A DNA stretch of 64,000 nucleotides, taken from assembly GCA_002973575.1 (NCBI GenBank), contig PVEQ01000002.1:248001-312000 (forward strand), read 5' to 3'. The position numbers and the translations under genes are program-made. The notes under the pieces are model-generated. The model saw nothing but the letters and a program-made list of their open reading frames with translations. It ran no database searches and had not been told where the DNA came from. Positions 55,302 to 63,053 of the stretch are shown in pieces; position 1 is the first letter of the stretch, and every line of letters begins with the position of its first letter. The stretch is from Sediminibacterium magnilacihabitans (GTDB taxonomy: Bacteria; Bacteroidota; Bacteroidia; Chitinophagales; Chitinophagaceae).

Positions 55302-56480
55302 TTAATTATAGACCTCGTAATTGTCCATCACCAGCGATGCGGCGCCCATCAACTCTGCATTGGCGCCCATGGCAGATATCGATAATTTTACATTTTGCGC
55401 TAATCGGGGAATACAATGCACATTCAGCGCCTGTTGGATCGGCGCTTCCCATACTTTACCGGCGTTCGCTCCCCTTCCGCTGATGATGACCATCTTCGGG
55501 TTGAGTATATGGATCAGCACCGCCACACCCCTTCCTATAGAGTAACCCACCTCTGAAAGCAACTCCGTAGCAAAAGCATCGCCTTTATTCGCCGCCTTGA
55601 TGATCGCTTCAAAACCTGTTTCGGGATTATCCACAGAAAGGTTTTCCAGCATCGATACCCTTCCTTCTTCCAAACCTTTGATGGCTTTCTCGAGTATGAC
55701 CAACAACGAGGTCTCGGTTTCAAGACATCCCGTCTTACCACATTCACAAAGCTTGTTATTGGTGAAAAGCGGAATATGGCTGAATTCACCCGCGAACCCA
55801 TTATCACCCCTGAACAATCGTCCATTCAATATCATACCCAATCCTACTCCCCAACCCAGGTTAATGACCAGTGTATTATCGTGGTACTTATGGGCTCCAA
55901 AGCGCTGTTCGGCCAATGCAATCAGACTGGAATCGTTGTCGATGAATACCTGGCAGCCGGTTACTTCTGCAATTGTTTCTGTAACACTTTTTTCCTGTCC
56001 CTTTAAAAAAGTATGGTTGATCCCTTTTTGGGCATCAACAAAACCAGGCATGGCAATGCCAATACCCGCAATCTTGGATGGCGCAATGCCCGATGCCTGA
56101 ATAACTTTTTGTATTTCTTCGGAAAGTCTGGAAAGCGCCTGCTCATTATTGGCCAGCGGAAGGGAGATTTTGTCTACCTGTGTTACAAACCGGTGCGACA
56201 TATCCATGATGGCGATCTTGGTAAACAACTGGTCCATCGCCACAGATACTACATATAATGCGTCGGAAGTAATGGAATAGACAATGGGCCTTCTTCCTCC
56301 GGAGGAAACACCCAAATGATCTTCCACTACTACGCCTTCGCTCACCAATTCGCTCAGCAGCTTATTGGTAAGGGGGATGCTTTTGTCAATTTTGGCGCTC
56401 AGCTCGGTTCCCGAAAGCAGGCGCGAAAAGAAAAGCTCCTTGATAATTTGTCTCCGGTAGCGGCTTTTTTTCGTAGTCAT
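55302..56480 (-). CDS. ROK family transcriptional regulator (NagC/XylR-like)
   Basis: The 392-residue protein has an N-terminal winged helix (about 8-65, 'FFSRLLSGTELSAKIDKSIPLTNKLLSEL' in part, with 'GGRRPIVYSI') and a ROK sugar-kinase-like domain. This carries 'IGIAMPGFVDAQKG' near 136, the catalytic-type 'IDNDSSLIALAEQRFG' near 172 and the zinc motif 'CECGKTGCLE' near 247. It likely senses a sugar and represses the downstream SusC/SusD_2 genes. ATG 56480 is preferred over a TTG at 56492. A perfect 9-base inverted repeat lies directly upstream of the start and may be its own operator. Confidence 0.88.
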   Translation of the reverse strand: MTTKKSRYRRQIIKELFFSRLLSGTELSAKIDKSIPLTNKLLSELVSEGVVVEDHLGVSSGGRRPIVYSITSDALYVVSVAMDQLFTKIAIMDMSHRFVTQVDKISLPLANNEQALSRLSEEIQKVIQASGIAPSKIAGIGIAMPGFVDAQKGINHTFLKGQEKSVTETIAEVTGCQVFIDNDSSLIALAEQRFGAHKYHDNTLVINLGWGVGLGMILNGRLFRGDNGFAGEFSHIPLFTNNKLCECGKTGCLETETSLLVILEKAIKGLEEGRVSMLENLSVDNPETGFEAIIKAANKGDAFATELLSEVGYSIGRGVAVLIHILNPKMVIISGRGANAGKVWEAPIQQALNVHCIPRLAQNVKLSISAMGANAELMGAASLVMDNYEVYN

Positions 56481-56488
56481 ACAAGCAG

Positions 56489-56524
56489 CCAAACATTGTA
56501 AATTATTTTATTATTAATGTTTGG
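56489..56524. promoter_or_regulatory. Candidate ROK operator: perfect 9-base inverted repeat
   Basis: CCAAACATT (56489-56497) and AATGTTTGG (56516-56524) are perfect inverted repeats with an A/T-only spacer apart from one G, 8 bases upstream of the ROK start in a divergent intergenic region. ROK repressors commonly bind such A/T-rich palindromes. A second short palindrome, TGGAC-A-GTCCA, occurs near 56593-56603 towards the AhpD-like gene. Confidence 0.5.
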
Positions 56525-56666
56525 AGTTTTAAAAGTAGGTAAAACTTCATAAAATTTTTAAAAAGTTTTGTTTTAAAGGATTTTTTAAGATTGGACAGTC
56601 CAAATCCGGATACATGGTTCGTCATTAGGGTGTAACACATTCATAGACAACTTAAAACAACCTAAG

Positions 56667-57134
56667 ATGAAAACGAGAATCAATGTTTTTGAGAAAGAAA
56701 AAGGTCAAGCAGCCCTTAAAACCCTGTATGGTTTTGCTACCTACCTGAACCAATCGCTGATCGAGCAGCATCTCTTGAATCTGATCTATTTCAGGGTATC
56801 TCAGATCAACGGCTGCGCCTTTTGCCTGGATATGCACTCGAAAGATTTACGTGTGAAAGGTGAAAGCGAGCAACGTTTATATGTATTGGATGCCTGGAGA
56901 GAAGCGCCTTTTTACAGCGATCGGGAACGTGCGGCACTTTCCTGGGCGGAAGCGATCACCCGCATACCCGGCGGACAGGTACCCGATGAAATTTATGAGG
57001 AAGCAAGGGTGCAGTTCTCTGAAGATGAGTTGATCGATTTAAGCATGGCCATATTTGCCATCAATAGTTATAATCGCCTCAACATCGCTTTCCGTCCGAA
57101 AGTAGGAACATACCAGCCGGGTCAGTGGCATTAA
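56667..57134 (+). CDS. AhpD-like carboxymuconolactone decarboxylase-family protein
   Basis: A 155-residue protein of the alkylhydroperoxidase AhpD core fold. The active-site CxxC with nearby histidine is present in 'INGCAFCLDMHSKDL' near residues 47-61, and 'RERAALSWAEAIT' near 91-103 is another family mark. Members reduce peroxides through the paired cysteines or act as small disulfide-based redox proteins. It stands alone, divergent from the ROK gene. No partner gene is evident. Confidence 0.88.
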   Translation: MKTRINVFEKEKGQAALKTLYGFATYLNQSLIEQHLLNLIYFRVSQINGCAFCLDMHSKDLRVKGESEQRLYVLDAWREAPFYSDRERAALSWAEAITRIPGGQVPDEIYEEARVQFSEDELIDLSMAIFAINSYNRLNIAFRPKVGTYQPGQWH

Positions 57135-57255
57135 TTATTTCAACGGAGTGCATGGTCGTATACAGCCCTTTAGAATGTCGCTTTTGCACCCTTAAATTAT
57201 CTGGCTGGTTGAGTAGGTTTGTCCTGCATATCAATCATTCAATTAAAATACACCT

Positions 57256-57732
57256 ATGCAAAAGATCACGCCCTTTTTATGGTTCAATGGCCGGGCTGAG
57301 GAAGCCATGCACTTTTATGTTTCTATTTTCAAAGATGCGCAAGTGGGAGATGTTTCCTATTACGGAGAAGCAGGGCCTGGTCCCAAAGGATCCGTAATGG
57401 TAGCTGGTTTTCATATCAATGGCCAGCAATTCCTTGCACTGAATGGCGGACCGGAATTTTCTTTCACACCTGCTGTTTCTTTTGTGGTGAATTGCGATAC
57501 ACAGGGAGAGATAGACTATTACTGGGAAAAATTGGCTGCCGATGGAGGCAAACACCAAGCTTGTGGATGGTTGCAGGACAAGTTCGGTCTTTCCTGGCAA
57601 ATCGTACCGCCCATATTGAGTGAATTCATGCGGGGCATAGACGCAAAGAAAGCCAACCGTGTTATGCAGGCCATGCTTAAAATGACCAAGATCGATATCG
57701 CCCTGCTGGAGAAAGCTTATGCAGGTGAGTGA
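57256..57732 (+). CDS. PhnB-like VOC-family protein
   Basis: A 158-residue vicinal-oxygen-chelate protein of the PhnB/3-demethylubiquinone methyltransferase-like type: 'ITPFLWFNGRAEEAMHFYVSIF' (in part) at the start, 'MVAGFHINGQQFLALNGGPEF' near 50-70, and 'GWLQDKFGLSWQIVPPIL' near 100. The name from ubiquinone biosynthesis is historical; the actual substrate is unknown. It lies 121 bases after the AhpD-like gene and ends 5 bases from the convergent phosphatase-like gene. Confidence 0.85.
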   Translation: MQKITPFLWFNGRAEEAMHFYVSIFKDAQVGDVSYYGEAGPGPKGSVMVAGFHINGQQFLALNGGPEFSFTPAVSFVVNCDTQGEIDYYWEKLAADGGKHQACGWLQDKFGLSWQIVPPILSEFMRGIDAKKANRVMQAMLKMTKIDIALLEKAYAGE

Positions 57733-57737
57733 GGATA

Positions 57738-58889
57738 TTATTTGTTGGCATCTGCAGTTGCAATAGCAGTGGTATGATTGCTGACCGCCACCTCATTGCC
57801 TGTTGTTTGCTGCGGTTGGTTTTTAGGTAATGCCATCGGACTTGCTACATTATGTGTGGCAATAAATGCTTCACCCAGCAAATGAGATACAGTGGCAGCA
57901 ACCTGCTTTTGGTAGCGTTGCTGCTTTTCTTTCATTTCGCCTAAAGGTGCAATGCCTGCTCCCAGCATGGCTATCCATGTTTCGCCCGACCCTTTTACCC
58001 AGAACCCATGTCCCTTCCAGGAAGCGCCTCTCCCCCTGCCATGATCGGTGGTGATGATGAACGTGGTATTGTTCCGGTAAAAAGGATCTGTTTGCACATA
58101 ATACCATAGATCGGCAATCAACATATCTACCTGGTGGGCTTTCTGCAAGTAAGTATCGTATTGTCCCTTGTGCGCGAACTCGTCTGTTTCCCCGAATCCG
58201 AGGAAAAGCACCCTGGGATGTTTTTCTTCTATGTAAGATTTTGCACTCTCATAAGTAAGCATATCGTGTCGCGTATTCGATTGTCCGGCAATATTTCGCT
58301 GTACCTGGTTGATGAGTATGTGCAAAGTATCCGTTGTTTCATCCAGCATTTCATATCCGCTGTTCACAGGAAAATCGTTGTGTTTTTCATCCAGTATATA
58401 TGGCATCACATTCCATGAGCTGAAGGCGGCGATCCTGCCAGCATAAGCAGCTTGTTTGTTCAGGTATCCCAGTATGTTTTGGTTCCTGTTGCGAACAGTT
58501 AAATTAGGTATGAACCGGTAGTCGGCAAAGCCCGACAGTATTTCATTGTACCCGGGATAAGAGATCTTATACAGGTTGGCTACATTCACGCGGTTATCAT
58601 AAGCACGATTGCCTAATAATTGTCCGTTTTGCGCAATTACATTCCAGAAAAACGGCAGCAATTTTCTGCGGCGTATTTCCATATCGGCATCCCAGAATTC
58701 TGTTTTCAGTAAGCTGGTATCTTTTACCAGTTCAGGGTCGGAGATGAGTGTGGCGTCAGCGCCGTTGAAGACCTCCTGCCACCTGAATCCATCGGTAGTA
58801 ATGATGAATACATTGCGGGCAGCTGGCGTGTTTTGCGCTGCCAGTCCCACGGCTAAGAAGATGCAGCAGGCGCTGAAGAGTGCTTTCAT
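57738..58889 (-). CDS. Secreted alkaline-phosphatase-superfamily hydrolase
   Basis: A 383-residue protein with a signal peptide (to about residue 19, 'GLAAQN') and metal-binding segments of the alkaline phosphatase/phosphodiesterase/sulfatase superfamily: 'VFIITTDGFRWQEVF' near 27, 'LGFGETDEFAHKGQYDTYL' near 233 and 'ITTDHGRGRGASWKGHG' near 281. Those carry the Asp/His ligands. The type (phosphatase, nucleotide pyrophosphatase or phosphoglycerate-mutase-like) cannot be fixed. It converges with the PhnB-like gene. Confidence 0.85.
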   Translation of the reverse strand: MKALFSACCIFLAVGLAAQNTPAARNVFIITTDGFRWQEVFNGADATLISDPELVKDTSLLKTEFWDADMEIRRRKLLPFFWNVIAQNGQLLGNRAYDNRVNVANLYKISYPGYNEILSGFADYRFIPNLTVRNRNQNILGYLNKQAAYAGRIAAFSSWNVMPYILDEKHNDFPVNSGYEMLDETTDTLHILINQVQRNIAGQSNTRHDMLTYESAKSYIEEKHPRVLFLGFGETDEFAHKGQYDTYLQKAHQVDMLIADLWYYVQTDPFYRNNTTFIITTDHGRGRGASWKGHGFWVKGSGETWIAMLGAGIAPLGEMKEKQQRYQKQVAATVSHLLGEAFIATHNVASPMALPKNQPQQTTGNEVAVSNHTTAIATADANK

Positions 58890-58976
58890 TGCGAAAGGTT
58901 TTACAAAGTACCTTCCCGAATGTAAAGCAGGCGTGAACAGTCGATTAAGTTAATGTTATTCAGGTAAACCGTATCA

Positions 58977-59852
58977 TCACTTTTTTACCGTATGTTGTTG
59001 TTGTATGATGTAAAGGCCCGCCACCACCATCATCACACCCATCAACGTGTAAATACCCAGTGGCTCATGCAGGGTAATACTAGCAATGATGAATCCGAAT
59101 ACAGGACAAAGGAATAACCAGTACGATGCTTTCAGCGGGTTCACCGTGAGCAACCACAACCAGCATTGTACCGCGCCGATGGATACCGGCAATGCCAGCC
59201 ACACAACAGAGCCGATCAACCGGTAATCCCAGCTGTTTTGTTCATGGCGATAAGTGAACAACAATACCGGTAATAAAAAGATACCACCCAATAGTGTTTG
59301 CCATCCATTGATGGTGAGCGTATTCAGGTCGTTCCATTTTTGCCGCGCATAATAGATAGCGCCTACAGAATAACTCAGCATGCTGGCCAGCAATATCAAT
59401 ATGCCGTCGGTGCTTGCATAACTGTTTTCCAGCAAAGGATAAGCCGCTACAAAAACACCGGCCATGCAAAGCAGCAGGCTGGCAATATTTTTCACGGTCA
59501 TTTTTTGCCCTAAAAAAAGCGTCGAGATAAAACTGATCATCACCGGGTTGGTAGCTGTTCCCAGGCTGCCGATACCGGCCGCAATTTTTTGCATGGCCAA
59601 CACATATAAACCCAGGTAAATGCTGATGTTCAGCAAACCATAGATGATCAATTGCTTCCATTCTTTTCCAACCGGCAATCTTTTACGGAAAATGCCATGC
59701 GATACCCCCAGCATCAGGAAGCTGGCCAGAAAAAAACGCGAAACGGCAATCACAAAAGGCTGGGCCGATTGCAGTCCAAATTTGGTGGCAGCCGAAGCCG
59801 ACGACCATAAAATGGCAAATATGATCCCTATCCAAATGAATTTCAGTCGCAT
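58977..59852 (-). CDS. EamA-family (DMT) transporter
   Basis: A 291-residue inner-membrane protein with ten hydrophobic segments arranged as two EamA repeats (about 1-140 and 150-287). The ATG at 59852 ('MRLKFIWIGIIFAILWSSAS') gives a proper first helix; a TTG at 59876 is not needed. The 'NPVMISFISTLFLGQKMTVKNIA' (in part) region is typical of the first repeat end and 'CPVFGFIIASITLHEPLG' of the second. The substrate is unknown; relatives export amino acids or metabolites. Confidence 0.9.
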   Translation of the reverse strand: MRLKFIWIGIIFAILWSSASAATKFGLQSAQPFVIAVSRFFLASFLMLGVSHGIFRKRLPVGKEWKQLIIYGLLNISIYLGLYVLAMQKIAAGIGSLGTATNPVMISFISTLFLGQKMTVKNIASLLLCMAGVFVAAYPLLENSYASTDGILILLASMLSYSVGAIYYARQKWNDLNTLTINGWQTLLGGIFLLPVLLFTYRHEQNSWDYRLIGSVVWLALPVSIGAVQCWLWLLTVNPLKASYWLFLCPVFGFIIASITLHEPLGIYTLMGVMMVVAGLYIIQQQHTVKK

Positions 59853-59948
59853 GTGTTCAAAAATACAATTTAACAATCTATCCTTGCATATACAGCTATT
59901 CCGCAGTAACTTAGTAAGTGGTTTTTGCCAACGCTAAAAAGTTGTAAC

Positions 59949-60383
59949 ATGAACCTCCTACACCGCCTCGACACGCCGCGCGACAGCCGGATGGTTTTCG
60001 CGCTCCTCCTCTTAAGATGCGCATTGGGTATCTTGCTTTGGTTCAAAGGACTCAGTTTCATCAGCCATACACCTGACCTGGAAGCCCTGATAGGCACCAG
60101 CCGGTTTGCCGATCAGTCGCACTGGATCGCAGGATATGTTACCTGGTCGCACTTCTTTGGAGGCATGATGATCTTACTGGGGCTCTTTACCAGCTTCGCC
60201 ATCATTGTACAATTACCCGTACTCATCGGTGCCGTTTTCTTTGTACATGCTGCGCATGGCATCATGGGCATTGATACCCAGCCGGTATTATCTATACTAG
60301 TGCTTGTACTGATGATCTTTTACCTGGTAAAAGGGCCTGGTCCGCATTCGATGGACTGGCATATCAAAAGGATGCTCCTTTAA
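59949..60383 (+). CDS. DoxX-like membrane protein
   Basis: A 144-residue protein with four hydrophobic segments in the DoxX/YphA pattern ('LLLRCALGILLWFKGLSFI', 'HFFGGMMILLGLFTSFAIIVQLPVLIGAVFFV' in part, 'LSILVLVLMIFYLVKG'). The ATG at 59949 is preferred over a TTG at 59925. DoxX proteins have varied roles, some linked to redox or thiosulfate metabolism; no specific role is visible here. It is divergent from the EamA gene. Confidence 0.8.
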   Translation: MNLLHRLDTPRDSRMVFALLLLRCALGILLWFKGLSFISHTPDLEALIGTSRFADQSHWIAGYVTWSHFFGGMMILLGLFTSFAIIVQLPVLIGAVFFVHAAHGIMGIDTQPVLSILVLVLMIFYLVKGPGPHSMDWHIKRMLL

Positions 60384-60459
60384 AAGAGCCGCTTTACCAC
60401 ACAAATAATTTTACCAGATTCTTTGTTGCCATGACGGGCATTCAGCTTAATTTCCGCCT

Positions 60460-61716
60460 ATGGAACCCAAGCAACCCGTACTAAGCCCTTTTTCTGGCTA
60501 CCAGAAATTCATCATCGCCATGCTGGCGCTGCTGCAGTTTACCGTTATACTGGACTTCATGGTACTATCTCCTTTGGGCGATATATTGATGAAATCACTC
60601 GATATCATCCCTGCCCGTTTCGGACTGGTCGTATCCAGTTATGCTTTCAGCGCCGGCATTTCCGGTATACTGGCAGCAGGCTTTGCCGATAAATTCGACC
60701 GGAAAAAACTGTTGTTGTTTTTCTATGCCGGATTCATCATCGGAACCTTATGCTGCGCCACTGCCAACAGTTATACGATGCTGCTCATCGCCAGAATTGT
60801 AACGGGTCTATTTGGTGGTGTGATCGGCTCAGTAAGTATGGCCATCATGACCGATCTGTTTGAAGTTCACCAACGCGGCCGCGTGATGGGATTTATACAG
60901 ATGTCATTCGCCGCCAGCCAGGTGCTGGGTATTCCCATCGGCTTGTACATTGCCAATGCCTGGGGATGGCACGCCGCTTTTACGATGATCGTGATAGCGG
61001 GTGTATGCATCTTCCTGCTGGCATTCTTCCGCATGAAGCCGGTTGACAAACACCTGGCCATACAGTCAGACAAACATCCTTTTCTTCACCTATGGCATAC
61101 CCTTTCGAATAAACGCTACCAGACGGGCTTTACAGCTACTGCATTCCTGTCGATCGGCGGATTCATGCTCATGCCTTTCGGAAGCGCATTCCTCATCAAC
61201 AATGTGAACATCATGCAGGAACAATTGCCCATCGTATTCATGGCTACCGGTATCGCATCCATCGTTATCATGCCGCTGATAGGTAAGCTGAGCGATAAGA
61301 TCGACAAATACAATCTTTTTGTTTTCGGTTCTACCGTGGCCATTATCATGGTGCTGATCTATACGAATATTACGCCTATCCCTTTATGGCAGGTCATCCT
61401 CATCAACATGATCATGTTCATGGGTATCATGAGCCGTATGATCCCGGCCACCACACTTACTACCAGCGTTCCGCAAATGAAAGACCGTGGCGCATTCATG
61501 AGTATCAATTCATCCCTTCAACAAATGGCTGGCGGATTTGCCGCCATCTGTGCGGGGCTGATCGTTACACAACCTACCAAACACAGTCCCTTGCAGCATT
61601 ACAATACACTGGGCTATGTGGTATCACTGGTGATTGTAATTTGTGCCTTCCTGGTATTCCGGGTGTACAAAATGGTAAAGGGTGAACAAGAATATGCTAT
61701 TCCAGTTCAAGGCTGA
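60460..61716 (+). CDS. Major facilitator superfamily transporter (probable sugar or drug efflux)
   Basis: A 418-residue protein with twelve membrane segments. The loop 2-3 MFS motif is seen in 'GFADKFDRKKLLLFFY' near residue 75, and 'IARIVTGLFGGVIGSVSMAI' (in part) near 113 is typical of the DHA1/arabinose efflux group. A matching 'GKLSDKIDKYN' occurs in the second half near 280. The substrate is unknown. The last 20 bases overlap the end of the convergent GH29 gene. Confidence 0.9.
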   Translation: MEPKQPVLSPFSGYQKFIIAMLALLQFTVILDFMVLSPLGDILMKSLDIIPARFGLVVSSYAFSAGISGILAAGFADKFDRKKLLLFFYAGFIIGTLCCATANSYTMLLIARIVTGLFGGVIGSVSMAIMTDLFEVHQRGRVMGFIQMSFAASQVLGIPIGLYIANAWGWHAAFTMIVIAGVCIFLLAFFRMKPVDKHLAIQSDKHPFLHLWHTLSNKRYQTGFTATAFLSIGGFMLMPFGSAFLINNVNIMQEQLPIVFMATGIASIVIMPLIGKLSDKIDKYNLFVFGSTVAIIMVLIYTNITPIPLWQVILINMIMFMGIMSRMIPATTLTTSVPQMKDRGAFMSINSSLQQMAGGFAAICAGLIVTQPTKHSPLQHYNTLGYVVSLVIVICAFLVFRVYKMVKGEQEYAIPVQG

Positions 61717-63028
61717 TAATGGTATCGGGGCCTGTTACATCAATCGCATCTGTTGGTATGATCAACTGGCCCGATTGCTGCTCAACTTTCACAACACCTT
61801 TACCTGTAAACAAAGACGCGTTTTTGATTCGCTGCTGCCATCCGTCGATCGTTATTTTATTGTTCTCGGGTTTTTTGAAAAGGTGCAGGTAAACGAATTT
61901 GCCTTTCTGTGTGCTCACACCCCAGGCCTGCGGAGCAACCGGTCCATTCCTGGTACCATAAACGCTTTCGCCGTATTGCTTCAACCATTGACCGGCAAGG
62001 GCCAGCGTGTCGGTGAATTCAGACTGGATGAGTCCGTTGGGCATGGGCCCTATATTCAATAACAAATTAGCATTGCGTCCCGCAGCGCCTACCAATAGTT
62101 GAATCACCTGCCCTGCTGTTTTGTAGTTTCTGTCGGTGATATTATAACCCCAGGCGCCATTAAGGGTTTCACAGGTCTCCAACGGCAGTTGCGCAGAAGC
62201 TTTCTGAAAACTCAGGCCCGATTTGTTCTCTCCGGGCAGGTCTCTTTCAAACATCTGAAAATCTTCTCCGTCCAACGGCGAAAGATGATGATTGTTCCCA
62301 ATCATGCATTGCGGTTGCAACTTATGAATGAGTCCATATATCTCGTTATACTTCCAGTCTATCCGCGAACTCCTGTCATTCGATCCTTCGGGAGCGGTCT
62401 GGTCCCAATGCCCATCGAACCAGATCGACATGATCTCTCCATAATTGGTGAGCAATTCGGTGAGCTGATTTTTCATGAACTGCAGGTAGGAAGCGTAATC
62501 GCTCTTGGCAGTACGGCCTGTTCCTTTCCCAGTCCTTCCTGTTTCATAAGGATAATCGTTGCGATACCAGTCGAGCAAAGAATAATACAATCCCAGCTTA
62601 ATGCCTTGCTTCTTGCATTCTGCTGCCAGTTGTTTCAACACATCTTTACCATAAGGCGTATTGGTGATCTTCCAGTCGGAATACTTTGTATCCCAATTCG
62701 AAAATCCATCGTGGTGCCGTGTAATGAATACAATGTATTTCATTCCTGCACTCTTCGCAGTACGTACCCATTGTGCCGCATCGAAGTCCACCGGGTTGAA
62801 AGCCCTCAGCAACCTTTTGTAATCCTCTACTTTGATGTTGCGGTTGTTCATCACCCATTCGCCGTAGCCCAGCATGCTGGAAAGTCCCCAATGGATGAAC
62901 ATACCATATTTATTATCCTGGAACTGCTGCCTGGCATTCAGGTTAGCGGGAGCCGGTTGATACGATTGGGCTTGCAAGGAAAAGCATACACAGATCAGTG
63001 CAGCCAGTAAGAAGGAAGACCTGTACAT
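61697..63028 (-). CDS. Alpha-L-fucosidase, GH29 (second copy)
   Basis: A 443-residue secreted enzyme with a signal peptide ending 'SLQAQ'. The catalytic barrel has 'KYGMFIHWGLSSMLGYGEWV' near 40, 'YIVFITRHHDGFSNWDTK' near 98 and the nucleophile Asp in 'MSIWFDGHWD' near 203. It differs strongly from the GH29 at 48721-50181 outside these blocks, so the two probably have different linkage preferences. It converges on the MFS gene with a 20-base overlap and lies downstream of the S41 peptidase gene by 25 bases. Confidence 0.92.
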   Translation of the reverse strand: MYRSSFLLAALICVCFSLQAQSYQPAPANLNARQQFQDNKYGMFIHWGLSSMLGYGEWVMNNRNIKVEDYKRLLRAFNPVDFDAAQWVRTAKSAGMKYIVFITRHHDGFSNWDTKYSDWKITNTPYGKDVLKQLAAECKKQGIKLGLYYSLLDWYRNDYPYETGRTGKGTGRTAKSDYASYLQFMKNQLTELLTNYGEIMSIWFDGHWDQTAPEGSNDRSSRIDWKYNEIYGLIHKLQPQCMIGNNHHLSPLDGEDFQMFERDLPGENKSGLSFQKASAQLPLETCETLNGAWGYNITDRNYKTAGQVIQLLVGAAGRNANLLLNIGPMPNGLIQSEFTDTLALAGQWLKQYGESVYGTRNGPVAPQAWGVSTQKGKFVYLHLFKKPENNKITIDGWQQRIKNASLFTGKGVVKVEQQSGQLIIPTDAIDVTGPDTIISLELE

Positions 63029-63053
63029 CGATGATGGTTTTGTTTTGAAGAGA

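Noticed and set aside
62099..63010. Long plus-strand open frame of about 300 codons opposite the second GH29 gene
   Set aside because: It has no recognisable domain and mirrors a gene with clear GH29 motifs. Similar shadows opposite the first GH29 (49489-50163) and the S41 gene (63240-63965) were also rejected.
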